DNA from: Pelomonas sp. BJYL3
GTDB lineage: Bacteria > Pseudomonadota > Gammaproteobacteria > Burkholderiales > Burkholderiaceae_C
Reading direction: 5' to 3'
Assembly (NCBI RefSeq): GCF_027257975.1
Contig: NZ_JANZKX010000001.1
Coordinates: 1,054,001-1,118,000 of the forward strand
Length of the DNA stretch: 64,000 nucleotides
Shown: piece by piece, positions 32,892 through 40,775 of the stretch
Layout of the letters: every line of letters starts with the position of its first letter
How positions within the stretch are numbered: the first letter of the stretch is position 1
The notes under the pieces: model-generated
Told to the model about the DNA's origin: nothing
Seen by the model: the letters and a program-made list of their open reading frames with translations, nothing else
The model's database searches: none
Position numbers and translations under genes: made by a program

Positions 32892-33368
32892 TCACAACAG
32901 CTCCAGCACGGCTTGCGGTTCCTGGCCGGTCGACGCCACATGGCGCACCTTGAAACGGCAGCGAGCCTTCGGCAGGCCCTGCGCAGGGATGTCAACGTCC
33001 AGGCGCCCATTGGCCTCGGCGTGCAGCTCCAGGTGCGTCAACTGTCCATCCGCCAGCGCGAAGACCAGGGCCTGGTGCCCCGCAGGCACCGCCTCGAAGC
33101 GCACGACGCGCCCGCACTGGTTCCGCTTGGCGCCGATGAACCGGCACAAGGCGCTGCGAGGAGTCCCCGCCTTGAGCACGAAGAGGCGGTCCCACCCGAA
33201 GCTCGTGAGGACCGCCAAGTCCAGCTCCCGACTGTCGGGCGAGCGGGCGATGCCCCCGATGCGCTCGCTGATCTGCCCCGCCGAGTCGGCCGCCAGGCCG
33301 CAACTGGACAAGGCCCCGCAAGCAAGGACCCAGCCTGCCAGGCTGCGGATGCCTCGAGCGTTGCTCAT
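32892..33368 (-). CDS. Putative lipoprotein, unknown function
   Basis: 158 residues. The N-terminal GWVLACGALSSCG is a likely lipobox. A hydrophilic strand-rich domain follows, with two Cys that may form a disulfide (ALCRFIGAKRNQCG). No family recognised. The ATG at 33368 overlaps the stop of the upstream hypothetical gene by four bases (ATGA). Part of the minus-strand run of small genes. Confidence 0.7.
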   Translation of the reverse strand: MSNARGIRSLAGWVLACGALSSCGLAADSAGQISERIGGIARSPDSRELDLAVLTSFGWDRLFVLKAGTPRSALCRFIGAKRNQCGRVVRFEAVPAGHQALVFALADGQLTHLELHAEANGRLDVDIPAQGLPKARCRFKVRHVASTGQEPQAVLELL

Positions 33369-33733
33369 GGCAAAACCTCGTCGAAGCACGCGGCCAGCCG
33401 CCGTGCCGCCGCCTCGCTGAGCCCCACGATCTTGTCCGTGGCCTGGAGATCGACGGTCAGGCTCACACGGGGTGTCTGGCGTGCCAGGCCCGGACGCGGC
33501 GGGCAGGCGCTCACCGCACGGACGTCGCCGCGCGCCACCCGGCCGCGTCCGCCGCTGTTCTCGCTGGCAAAGAGGTAGACCACGTCCCCCGCGGCGATGT
33601 GCTGGCCGCCGTACATGGTCTTCTGCGCCCCAAAGTGCCCGCTGGCAGCGCCAGCGTCCGGCAGCGCTGCCTTGAGCGCATACGCAACCCTCGCGGCTGG
33701 CGCGGGGTCAGGTCTTGCGCCGTGCGTGGCCAT
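33365..33733 (-). CDS. Hypothetical protein, 122 aa
   Basis: No family recognised with confidence. The middle (GDVVYLFASENSGGRGRVARG) looks like a beta-rich PUA/EVE-type barrel. The end is helical (LSEAAARRLAACFDEV). The ATG at 33733 overlaps the DUF924 stop by one base, and the stop overlaps the next gene by four, so it is firmly in an operon. The fourth dispersed 13-mer lies inside its first codons, reading ARPDP, so the repeat contributes coding sequence. Confidence 0.65.
   Translation of the reverse strand: MATHGARPDPAPAARVAYALKAALPDAGAASGHFGAQKTMYGGQHIAAGDVVYLFASENSGGRGRVARGDVRAVSACPPRPGLARQTPRVSLTVDLQATDKIVGLSEAAARRLAACFDEVLP
33705..33717 (+). repeat. Dispersed 13-mer copy 4
   Basis: Exact copy, extended to GGGGTCAGGTCTTGCG at 33704-33719, the same 16 bases as copy 1. 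Lies antisense in the 5' end of the hypothetical gene. Confidence 0.75.
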
Positions 33734-34269
33734 CAGAAGCTGGACCCCGGCTGCTGCAGGAAGGCCAGCTCCTCTGGCGTCGACTCGCGCCCGAGGATGG
33801 CATTGCGATGCGGGTAGCGGCCGAAGCGGTCGATGATGGCCTTGTGGCGCCGCTCGAAGTCGAGATTGCTTGCGGGCGCCCATTGCTCGAAGAGGCGCTC
33901 GGCGGTCTCATGGATCCGGCGCGACTCGCTGTGCATGAAGGGCATCAGCAGGAAGTTGCGCTCGTCCGGCGACAGCGCCTCCAGCGCGCCCGCGGCCACG
34001 GCCTCCTGCGACAGCGCCAGGGCCAGCGGGTCCTGGGCGAAGGCGCGTGGCGTGCCGCGGAAGATGTTGCGGGAGAACTGGTCCAGCACGATCACCTCGG
34101 CGAGGCGACCCTGCGGCGTGTGGCGCCAGTCCTGCAGCTCCGCCTGCGCGGCCCGCTCCAGCAGGGGCAGGAAGCGCTCGCGCAGCTGCGCATCGAAGGC
34201 GGGGTCGACGGCCCACCACTGGCGGGGTTCGATCTCCCGGAACCAGAAATCCAGAATCTGCTGAGGCAT
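33733..34269 (-). CDS. DUF924 family protein
   Basis: 178 residues that match DUF924 throughout: ILDFWFREIEP at the start, VIVLDQFSRNIFRGTPRAFA in the middle, and RHKAIIDRFGRYPHRNAILG followed by RESTPEE at the end. The family is helical (tetratricopeptide-like) and of unknown function. The ATG at 34269 is right for the family. The stop overlaps the next ATG by one base. Confidence 0.93.
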   Translation of the reverse strand: MPQQILDFWFREIEPRQWWAVDPAFDAQLRERFLPLLERAAQAELQDWRHTPQGRLAEVIVLDQFSRNIFRGTPRAFAQDPLALALSQEAVAAGALEALSPDERNFLLMPFMHSESRRIHETAERLFEQWAPASNLDFERRHKAIIDRFGRYPHRNAILGRESTPEELAFLQQPGSSF

Positions 34270-34325
34270 GTGAGTTCCTGTGAGTGGCGCGACGGTCGGG
34301 GCCAGGCCCTGCGGCGGTCCGGCCG

Positions 34326-34802
34326 TCAGTGACGGGTGTCGAGCAAGGCCAGCAGGACGCTCACCCCGCTCGCCAATGCGGTGAGGGCCAGCAGCACGGC
34401 GACAGCGATCAGGACCGGCTCCACCCACCCCTTGCGCGGATAGCCCCGCCCGAAACGTGCCAGCACGCGGGTGGTCTGCGCCTTGCCCGAACCGTAGTAC
34501 CAGGCCACCAGCAGCGTCAGGCTGGCCAGATTGCACAGCAGGTCCATGGCTCGGTTCCCCACAGCGAACAGGCTCACGAGCAGCAGCAGGCCCATCGCCA
34601 CCGCCATGCCCACGGCCCACTGGCGGGACTGCGCGGCGCGGGCGTGCTCGCCCATCGCCTCCCAGTTCTTCATGTGCAGGATGGCTCCGAAGACGGGGCT
34701 GAAGAACAGGCTCCAGGCGGCCGCGGCGTTGGGATTCCAGAGCCTGGGCGGGCGGGTGGGCGGGGGTGTGGCGCCTTGCTGGGTCGCTTGTGTTGCATCC
34801 AT
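34326..34802 (-). CDS. Small inner-membrane protein, unknown
   Basis: 158 residues with about three hydrophobic helices after a Pro-rich N terminus. The region RLWNPNAAAAWSLFFSPVFG, followed by KNWEAMGE, is a recurring pattern in uncharacterised membrane proteins of related bacteria (from memory, not searched). Start ATG at 34802 with a GGGAGAAG Shine-Dalgarno just upstream. Downstream of a second small membrane protein on the same strand. Confidence 0.7.
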   Translation of the reverse strand: MDATQATQQGATPPPTRPPRLWNPNAAAAWSLFFSPVFGAILHMKNWEAMGEHARAAQSRQWAVGMAVAMGLLLLVSLFAVGNRAMDLLCNLASLTLLVAWYYGSGKAQTTRVLARFGRGYPRKGWVEPVLIAVAVLLALTALASGVSVLLALLDTRH

Positions 34803-34825
34803 TTGCTTCTCCCTCTTGCTTGTCT

Positions 34826-35158
34826 TCAGGGGGTGGGCGCGGCCACCTCGGTGGGAGGGCTGCGCCGGCGCAGCCGCTGCCAGCCCGCGCCTGCCAACAT
34901 GGCCAGGGGCAGCACGATGGGCGCCAGGAACCAGACGGCCAGCGCGGCGCAGTAGAAGCCGGCCTCGAAGCCCGGTCTGGCGGAGCCGTGCAGGAAGGTG
35001 AAACCGAACAGGAAGCCGTAGACGAAGGGCAGCAGCAAGACCAGCACGACGCCGGCGGCCAGGCCGCCCATCGCTGCACGGCGGTATCGCGAATGCCAGA
35101 GCCGCCAGCCCAGCCAGGCCAGGCCCGCAAGCAGGAGCGCCATCAGCAGGAGATACAT
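34826..35158 (-). CDS. Small multi-pass membrane protein
   Basis: 110 residues with three to four hydrophobic segments (MYLLLMALLLAGLAWLGW, GGLAAGVVLVLLLPFVYGF, and a later helix) and a basic C-terminal tail. No family recognised. The ATG at 35158 overlaps the YbjQ stop by one base. Confidence 0.65.
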   Translation of the reverse strand: MYLLLMALLLAGLAWLGWRLWHSRYRRAAMGGLAAGVVLVLLLPFVYGFLFGFTFLHGSARPGFEAGFYCAALAVWFLAPIVLPLAMLAGAGWQRLRRRSPPTEVAAPTP

Positions 35159-35511
35159 CAGCCGCCGGCCCCCGACGGTGTGGGCACCAGGCGCTCGGCC
35201 ACCACCGCAGTGCCGCAGGCCGTGACCATCAGCAGGCTGCCTTGCGGCCCCACGGTCTCGTGGTCCAGCTTCACGCCGACGACGGCATTGCCGCCCAGCT
35301 CCATGGCCTGGGTCTGCATCTGCCGCAGGGCCTGGCTGCGGGCCTGCGCGAGCTTGCGCTCGTAGCCTCCCGCGCGGCCGCCGTAGCGGTCCCGGAAATC
35401 GGCCACCATGTCCTCGAACAGGTTCGTGCCCAGCACCACCTCGCCGGTGACGATGCCCAGGTAGCGGGTGATGACGGCGCCATCAATACCCGTCGTGGTG
35501 GTGGTGATCAT
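35158..35511 (-). CDS. YbjQ/UPF0145 family protein
   Basis: 117 residues. GIVTGEVVLGTNLFEDMVADF, then ALRQMQTQAMELGGNAVVGV and the closing CGTAVVAERL are the conserved blocks of YbjQ, a homo-oligomeric beta-rich fold sometimes called heavy-metal-binding. The ATG at 35511 (MITTTTTGIDG) is the normal family start. The cellular role is unknown. Confidence 0.93.
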   Translation of the reverse strand: MITTTTTGIDGAVITRYLGIVTGEVVLGTNLFEDMVADFRDRYGGRAGGYERKLAQARSQALRQMQTQAMELGGNAVVGVKLDHETVGPQGSLLMVTACGTAVVAERLVPTPSGAGG

Positions 35512-35592
35512 GCCCTGCCCTCTCCTGGCCGCTGTCTGCAGCAGCCGTCTCATGTATGGACTGCATGGTAGCGGAAGGCCTTGCCCCGCCGC

Positions 35593-35973
35593 TCAGGCGG
35601 GGCGATGCTCCGTGCCCTCGCCCCAGGTGATGAAGAGCAGGCGGCTGGGTGCGGCGACCTTGGCGGTATGCCAGCAGCCGCGCGGCACGATCACCGCGCC
35701 CCGCCCGCTGAGGCGCGTGCGCTGCAGCCCGCCGGCCTGCTCGATGAGCATCTCCACCTCGCCGTCCAGCAGGTAGACGAACTCATCGCCGCCGGGATGG
35801 CGCTCCCAGCTGGACCAGTCCTCGCTGCAGCAGAACTCGGAGACCAGCCAGGCCCGGCCCAGCGCGTCCAGCTCCTGCGGGAGCCGGGACCAGAAGGCCG
35901 CGCCACCGGGCATGGCCTCGATGGCGCCTCCGGCCCGCAGAAGTGCGTAAAGCTGTTCAGGATCAATGGACAT
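35593..35973 (-). CDS. Cupin-domain protein
   Basis: 126 residues. A single cupin barrel: WERHPGGDEFVYLLDGEVEM is motif 1 (with the metal-binding His and Glu), and VIVPRGCWHTAKV is motif 2 with its His. It probably binds a divalent metal and a small ligand, as in ChrR-like or quercetinase-like cupins; the reaction is unknown. The ATG at 35973 is set by the MSIDPEQLYALL start. It sits 16 bases after the 2H phosphoesterase gene on the same strand. Confidence 0.85.
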   Translation of the reverse strand: MSIDPEQLYALLRAGGAIEAMPGGAAFWSRLPQELDALGRAWLVSEFCCSEDWSSWERHPGGDEFVYLLDGEVEMLIEQAGGLQRTRLSGRGAVIVPRGCWHTAKVAAPSRLLFITWGEGTEHRPA

Positions 35974-35986
35974 GGGGACGCTCCAG

Positions 35987-35999
35987 GGGTCAGGTCTTG
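35987..35999 (+). repeat. Dispersed 13-mer copy 5
   Basis: Exact copy; it spans the stop codon (35990-35992) of the 2H phosphoesterase gene and the gap to the cupin gene. Confidence 0.75.
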
Positions 36000-36535
36000 C
36001 CTGATGGGTCTGCGGCGACGCCATGCCCCAGCATCCGCTGGTGCAGGCGCCGCCAGGCCGAGGCACCGGTCTGCTCGATGAGGGAGACGCTTGCCAGCGT
36101 GAGCCGCAAGGGCGGGGCCTTCGCGCAGGCGGCGAAGGCCGGCTCGTCATTCCCCGCGGCGACCGGGTTGCGGGGATGGGCCAGTGTCAGGTGGGCCGGA
36201 TGCATGCGTACCGACTCGTTGCGCAGCACCCAGCGGCGCAGGGCCTGGAAGCCGTCCGCGCCCGCCGTGCAGGGTCGCAGGAGGCCATGCCCCTGGAATC
36301 GCTCGGCCGGGCCGAACACCAGGACCAGGGCACCGAAGGGCCAGCAGTCCAGCCGCTCCTGCAGCTGCGGCCAGCCCATCGCCTGGATCTCGTCCTCGCG
36401 GCACAGGGTGACATGGGCCGCGATCAGGCCGGCCTGGACCGGGTCGAGCCGCGCGCGCAGCGCATCGAGCGCCGGCCCCTCGGGAGGCGGGACGAAGAGC
36501 GTCAGCTGGCGGCGCACACAGGGGGCATCATTCAT
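35990..36535 (-). CDS. 2'-5' RNA ligase/2H phosphoesterase family protein
   Basis: 181 residues with the two HxTx signatures of the 2H superfamily: AAHVTLCR near residue 40 and PAHLTLAHP near residue 118. Members hydrolyse or make 2',3'-cyclic phosphate or 2'-5' bonds in RNA or nucleotides. The start ATG at 36535 fits the family length. Its stop codon lies inside a dispersed 13-mer. Confidence 0.88.
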   Translation of the reverse strand: MNDAPCVRRQLTLFVPPPEGPALDALRARLDPVQAGLIAAHVTLCREDEIQAMGWPQLQERLDCWPFGALVLVFGPAERFQGHGLLRPCTAGADGFQALRRWVLRNESVRMHPAHLTLAHPRNPVAAGNDEPAFAACAKAPPLRLTLASVSLIEQTGASAWRRLHQRMLGHGVAADPSGKT

Positions 36536-36708
36536 GGAGATGGGGGGGCTTGGCGATCAACGCAGGCGGCCCACGAAGCCCTCGGCAGCCTGTCGCGCTG
36601 GCGCGATACTGCCCGGACTCGCGGTCCGCGTCCACCAAACCCGGCCCTGCCCCGTTGAGGGCTGGGCATGCGGGCCGCGCCCATGAGCCCCAGCCCCGGA
36701 GAAGAACC

Positions 36709-37680
36709 ATGAACTACAGAAGACAGCTGCTGCAGGCCAGCCTCGCCACCGCCCTGCTGGGCCCCTTCGCCCGCCCGGCCCTGGCCGACCGCGACGACGG
36801 CGACTACAAGATCCTGCAGGCCCGCTACGGCACGGCCGATCGCAATGTGGACGTCACGCCCCGCCTGCGCGAACTGGCCCGCGAGGACCGCCGCGTGCGC
36901 ATCACCAACGACCTCTTCGGTGTCGACCCCGCACCGGGCCATCGCAAGACCCTGCGCATCATCGCCCAGGGCCCGGACGGCCGCACCCGGACCTTCGACT
37001 ACGAGGAGTTCAGCCACATCGACGGCAACCAGTTCATCGGCTGGGGCCGCGGCAACTGGGGGCATGACAACTGGAACGGCGGCTGGAACGGCGACCGCCG
37101 CGATCCCGAGGTGCCCCGCCGCAACGGCGACGACGGCGACTACCAGATCCTCCAGGCCCGCTACGGCACCTCCGAGCGCAACATGGACGTGACGCCGCGC
37201 CTCAGGGAGCTGGCGCGCAGCGACGCCCGCGTGCGCATCACCAACGACCTCTTCGGCGCCGACCCCGACCCTGGTCACCGCAAGACCCTGCGCATCTATG
37301 CCCGCGGCCGCGGCGGCGACGTCCGGACCTTCGAGTACGAGGAGTTCAGCCATATCGACGGCAATCAGTTCACCGGCTGGGGCGGCGGCAACTGGGGTGA
37401 CAGCAACTGGCGCGGCGGCTGGCATGGCCGCGAGGAGCGCGGCAATCTGCGCATCCTGCGCGCCACCTACGGCGCCAGCGGCCGCGACTGGGACATCACC
37501 GACCGCCTGCGCAAGCTGGTCCGCAACGGCCAGAGCCTCGAGGTCTACGTGGACAACCAGCTGGGCGGGGGCGACCCCTACCCCGGCCAGCGCAAGATCC
37601 TCATCGTCAGCTACAGCTTCGGCAACGGGCCCGCGCAGGAGCTGCGCGTGGAAGAGCGCGAGACGCTGCGCCTGCCCTGA
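36709..37680 (+). CDS. Exported protein with three tandem DUF3395-like domains
   Basis: 323 residues. A signal MNYRRQLLQASLATALL with an Arg pair (Tat-like) is followed by three copies of one domain. Each begins with a Leu-rich strand and ARYGT- or TYGAS-type turn (ILQARYGTADRNVDVTPRLR, ILQARYGTSERNMDVTPRLR, ILRATYGASGRDWDITDRLR). Each then has DP-PGHRKTLRI or YPGQRKILIV. The pattern matches DUF3395, known from the C terminus of DNAJC11-type proteins. Repeats 1 and 2 are nearly identical and separated by a Trp/Gly/Asn-rich linker. Probably a secreted or periplasmic binding protein. A hairpin (37692-37717) follows the stop. Confidence 0.75.
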   Translation: MNYRRQLLQASLATALLGPFARPALADRDDGDYKILQARYGTADRNVDVTPRLRELAREDRRVRITNDLFGVDPAPGHRKTLRIIAQGPDGRTRTFDYEEFSHIDGNQFIGWGRGNWGHDNWNGGWNGDRRDPEVPRRNGDDGDYQILQARYGTSERNMDVTPRLRELARSDARVRITNDLFGADPDPGHRKTLRIYARGRGGDVRTFEYEEFSHIDGNQFTGWGGGNWGDSNWRGGWHGREERGNLRILRATYGASGRDWDITDRLRKLVRNGQSLEVYVDNQLGGGDPYPGQRKILIVSYSFGNGPAQELRVEERETLRLP

Positions 37681-37691
37681 TCTGACCCTGT

Positions 37692-37717
37692 GAAGGCAGT
37701 CTCCAAGGGCTGCCTTC
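37692..37717 (+). terminator. Hairpin after the DUF3395 gene, possible terminator
   Basis: GAAGGCAG (37692-37699) pairs perfectly with CTGCCTTC (37710-37717) around a 10-base loop. No T run follows, so it may be Rho-assisted or only protective. Confidence 0.45.
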
Positions 37718-37885
37718 CTGTCGTCAGCCCCGCCTGGCCGGCGCCCCCTATTGGCGCCGCAGCCCTCCCATCCTGCCCGCCGCCGGCGTGCGCCCAGGAC
37801 CCACTTCTGCCGCGAGCCGGTGCCAGGCGGGCCTCTCCCGTGACGGCTTTCACGCGGCCACCGGCCCGGCGCTGACCCCCTTCGC

Positions 37886-37914
37886 TTGACAACTGACCGC
37901 CGGTCATTTCAAAT
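37886..37914 (+). promoter_or_regulatory. Sigma-70 promoter of the SDR operon
   Basis: A perfect -35 box TTGACA (37886-37891) and a 4/6 -10 box TCAAAT (37909-37914) are 17 bases apart. The spacer is filled by operator 1. Confidence 0.75.
37891..37909. promoter_or_regulatory. TetR-type operator 1
   Basis: AACTGACCGCCGGTCATTT: a TGACC/GGTCA inverted repeat lying between the -35 and -10 boxes. Identical to operator 2, 33 bases downstream. The likely binder is the TetR protein encoded third in the operon. Confidence 0.8.
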
Positions 37915-37923
37915 TCACGCATC

Positions 37924-37942
37924 AACTGACCGCCGGTCATTT
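37924..37942. promoter_or_regulatory. TetR-type operator 2
   Basis: An exact 19-base duplicate of operator 1, lying in the 5' leader just upstream of the SDR start. The 33-base spacing is close to three helical turns, so two dimers would sit on one face of the DNA. Confidence 0.8.
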
Positions 37943-37958
37943 ACAGATGGAGCAAGCG

Positions 37959-38753
37959 ATGAGCAAGAAGAGCGAGTGGTCCGGCCAATGGGCCCTGGTG
38001 ACGGGCGCGTCCAGCGGCTTCGGCGTGGATTTCGCCACCCTGCTGGCCGAACAGGGCGTGAACCTGGTGCTGGCGGCGCGTCGCACCGAGCCCATGGAGG
38101 CGCTGGCCGCCGAACTGCGGGCCCGGCATGGTGTCGAGGTGGTGGTGGAAGGCGTGGACCTGGCCCAGCCGGGCGCGGGCAGCGCGCTGAAACGCCGCCT
38201 GGACGGGCATGGCCTCCCCATCGACATCCTGGTCAACAACGCCGGCTACGGTCTCTATGGCCCCTTGCTGGCGCAGCCCCTGGATCGCACCCTGGACATG
38301 CTGCAGCTCAACACGGCCAGCCTCACCGAGCTGACCCACGTCTTTGGCGCCGACATGGCGCGCCGCGGCCACGGCCACATCCTGCTGGTGGCCAGCATCG
38401 GCGGCTACCAGGCCACGCCCACCTATGCAGCCTATTCGGCCAGCAAGGCCTATGTGCTGCTCTTCGGCGAGGCGCTCAATGCCGAGCTGGCGCCGCAGGG
38501 CGTGAAGGTGAGCGTGCTCTCGCCCGGCATCACCGCCACGAACTTTCTGGCGGTATCCGGCCAGCGGCCGACGCTCTACCAGCGCCTGCTGATGATGAAG
38601 TCCCGCCCCGTGGCGGCCACCGGCCTGCGGGCGCTGAAGGCGGGCACACCCAGCGTGGTGCCGGGCCTGGGCAACAAGCTGACGGTCTGGAGCGCCCGCC
38701 TGGTGCCGCGCCGCGTGCAGACCTGGATGGCCCAGCGCCTGATGGCCAACTGA
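37959..38753 (+). CDS. Short-chain dehydrogenase/reductase
   Basis: 264 residues. The Rossmann glycine motif is TGASSGFG, NNAGYG follows, and the catalytic Ser and Tyr-x-x-x-Lys are in VASIGGYQ and YAAYSASKAY (classical SDR, NAD(P)H). ALVTGASSGFGVDFATLLAE and the long C-terminal tail resemble the DltE/YqjQ-type reductases of acyl or keto substrates. The ATG at 37959 is chosen over the one at 37947 because GGAG lies six bases upstream. First gene of a three-gene operon under a TetR-controlled promoter; the substrate is unknown, perhaps a xenobiotic or a lipid carbonyl. Confidence 0.9.
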   Translation: MSKKSEWSGQWALVTGASSGFGVDFATLLAEQGVNLVLAARRTEPMEALAAELRARHGVEVVVEGVDLAQPGAGSALKRRLDGHGLPIDILVNNAGYGLYGPLLAQPLDRTLDMLQLNTASLTELTHVFGADMARRGHGHILLVASIGGYQATPTYAAYSASKAYVLLFGEALNAELAPQGVKVSVLSPGITATNFLAVSGQRPTLYQRLLMMKSRPVAATGLRALKAGTPSVVPGLGNKLTVWSARLVPRRVQTWMAQRLMAN

Positions 38754-38820
38754 GGCCGAGCGCCCGGCTACCATCGGGCCTCCCGCACCGTACCGCCTTC
38801 CCTGCAGCAGCATCCCGGCC

Positions 38821-39459
38821 ATGAGCACCCTCCTCCTCCTCGGCAGCACCGGCCTGGTCGGCCAGCAGCTGCTGGCCCTGGCCCTGGCCGACCCCGCCGT
38901 GCGCCAGGTCGTGGCACCCACGCGCCGGCCCCTGCCTGCGCAGGAGCGGCTGCTCAACCCGCAGGTCGACTTCGACCAGCTGCCCGCCGACGCGCCCTGG
39001 TGGCGGGCCGACGCCGTGCTCTGCGCCCTGGGCACCACCCTGCGCCTGGCCGGCTCGCCCGAGGCCTTCCGGCGCGTGGACCACGACTACGTGCTGGCTG
39101 CCTGCCGCCTGGCCCGCGGGGCCGGCACGCCCCGCTGCGGCTTCGTGTCCTCGCTGGGCGCCGATGCGCACAGCCGCGGCCTCTACCTGCGCGTCAAGGG
39201 CGAGACGGAACGCGACCTCCAGGCCCTGGGCTTCGAATCGCTCGCCTGCATCCGCCCCTCCTTGCTGGACGGCGGCCCGCGGCCGGACAAGCGCACCGGC
39301 GAGGCCCTGGCCCTGGCCCTCAGCCGCGGCCTCATGCCCCTGCTGCCGCGCCGCTGGCGGCCGGTCAGCACGGCGCGCGTGGCGCAGGCTCTCTATGACG
39401 CCGTCCGTGAGGGCCGCCCCGGGCTGCACCTCATCCCCTCGGAGGCCCTGCAGCCATGA
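38821..39459 (+). CDS. NAD(P)-binding oxidoreductase, TIP30/HTATIP2-like
   Basis: 212 residues. LLLLGSTGLVGQQLLALAL is the N-terminal Rossmann motif. VAPTRRPLP and VLCALGTTLRLAGS follow, and FVSSLGADAHSRGLYLRVKG contains the family Tyr/Lys residues. It is an atypical short-chain dehydrogenase, related to TIP30. The stop overlaps the TetR start by four bases (ATGA), so the redox genes and their regulator are co-translated. Confidence 0.85.
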   Translation: MSTLLLLGSTGLVGQQLLALALADPAVRQVVAPTRRPLPAQERLLNPQVDFDQLPADAPWWRADAVLCALGTTLRLAGSPEAFRRVDHDYVLAACRLARGAGTPRCGFVSSLGADAHSRGLYLRVKGETERDLQALGFESLACIRPSLLDGGPRPDKRTGEALALALSRGLMPLLPRRWRPVSTARVAQALYDAVREGRPGLHLIPSEALQP

Positions 39460-40148
39460 GCAAGCCCCGGACACCACCGCCGCCCGCCGCCCCGGCCCGC
39501 CTGCAGAAGGCGCGCGCCCTGGATGGCGAGGACAAGGCCGTCCGCCGCGCCGACATCCTGGCCGCCGCCCGCGCCCTGTTCATCGCCGACAGCCGCCAGC
39601 TGCCCTCCGCCGCCCAGATCGCGCAGGCGGCGGGCCTGGCCAAGGGCACGGTCTACCTGTACTTCAAGACCAAGGAGGAGATCTTCGTCGCCCTCCTGGC
39701 CGAGGACTTCGCCGGCCTGCTGCAGGCCGTGCAGGAGGCCTTTGCCGCGCCAGCCTCGCCGGCCCTCGCCCTGGCGCATTTCGTCGACGGCTTCGTGGCC
39801 TACCTTGACGCGCGGCCCGAGCTGCTGCGCCTGGACGCCATGGCCTACAGCGTGCTGGAGCAGAACCTCAGCGACGCGCAGCTGCGCCAGTTCAAGATGG
39901 ACCTGGTGCAGGGCCTGACCCGCGTGGGCGCCACCCTGGAGGCGGCGCTGCAGCTGCCCGCCGGGCGCGGCGTGAGCCTGCTGATGCGCAGCTACGCCCT
40001 CACCCGCGGCCTGTGGCAGACCCTGGACTACCCGCCGCAGCTGCGCTCGCTGCTCAGCGAACCTGACTTCGCACCCATCCGCCCCGACTTCCGCCAGGAG
40101 CTGCGGGCCGCGCTGGCAGAGTACTGGCGGGGCGCCCTGTCCGCCTGA
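39456..40148 (+). CDS. TetR/AcrR family regulator of the SDR operon
   Basis: 230 residues. A Pro-rich N-terminal arm is followed by a TetR helix-turn-helix (ILAAARALFIADSRQLPSAA, then AGLAKGTVYLYFKTKEE). A helical ligand domain ends about residue 225. It is the last gene of the operon it probably represses through the two AACTGACCGCCGGTCATTT operators at 37891 and 37924. Autoregulation by co-transcription would give a self-limiting switch. The ligand is unknown. Confidence 0.9.
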   Translation: MSKPRTPPPPAAPARLQKARALDGEDKAVRRADILAAARALFIADSRQLPSAAQIAQAAGLAKGTVYLYFKTKEEIFVALLAEDFAGLLQAVQEAFAAPASPALALAHFVDGFVAYLDARPELLRLDAMAYSVLEQNLSDAQLRQFKMDLVQGLTRVGATLEAALQLPAGRGVSLLMRSYALTRGLWQTLDYPPQLRSLLSEPDFAPIRPDFRQELRAALAEYWRGALSA

Positions 40149-40155
40149 CCGCGGC

Positions 40156-40656
40156 TCAGTCGACGTTGCCGGCCTGCGAGGAGGAGGCCTCGCGCCGGTC
40201 CAGCTGCAGCACCACCATGGCGATCACGACCAGGCGCTCATCGCCCGCCAGCACCTCGATGGTGTGCCGGTCGCGCAGTGTCAAGACCTGACCCTGCGCT
40301 CGGGCCAGCAGCCGGCCATGCTGCGCGAGCTCGAAGCTGTAGTCGAAGAAGCTGCCCTTGAGCGCCGCGCCATCGGCCGGGCCGCCCAGCACACGGTACT
40401 GGCGCGTCCAGGACAGCAGCTTGCGCTGGATGAGAAAGGGCCCCAGCTCGCCGTCCACCTCCCAGGTCGGCCGCCAGCTGAGCAGCCGGCGCCGCACCTG
40501 GGCGACCTCCCGACCGGCCGCCTCGATGCGCCAGGTCGGCGACCACAGGGCGAACTCGCCGCGGGCCTCGTAGGCAAGGCCCCCCGCTTCATCGGTGATG
40601 GCGATGCGGCCGCGCAGGGACAGCAAGGTGTTGGCAAGGCTGAGGGTACGGGGCAT
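40156..40656 (-). CDS. LURP-one-related (LOR) family protein
   Basis: 166 residues. Tubby-like LOR barrel pattern: LANTLLSLRGRIAITDEAG, then YEARGEFALWSPTWRIEAAG and VRRRLLSWRPTWEV. The family is thought to bind membranes or lipids. The ATG at 40656 fits the family start. Convergent with the TetR gene (7 bases between stops). Contains an inverted copy of the dispersed 13-mer. Confidence 0.83.
   Translation of the reverse strand: MPRTLSLANTLLSLRGRIAITDEAGGLAYEARGEFALWSPTWRIEAAGREVAQVRRRLLSWRPTWEVDGELGPFLIQRKLLSWTRQYRVLGGPADGAALKGSFFDYSFELAQHGRLLARAQGQVLTLRDRHTIEVLAGDERLVVIAMVVLQLDRREASSSQAGNVD
40282..40294 (-). repeat. Dispersed 13-mer copy 6 (inverted)
   Basis: Exact CAAGACCTGACCC within the LOR-family gene; it reads sense with respect to that gene. 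Confidence 0.75.
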
Positions 40657-40775
40657 GGGCGAAGGGGCAGAAGCTGCGCAAGGGTCGAGCCGCGCATCTT
40701 CGCAGAGTGGCGAGCGAGCGGCGGCGGGGCTGCGGGCAGGCAGGGACCCCGAGGTCTCTTTGCCGACGCTCCCGT

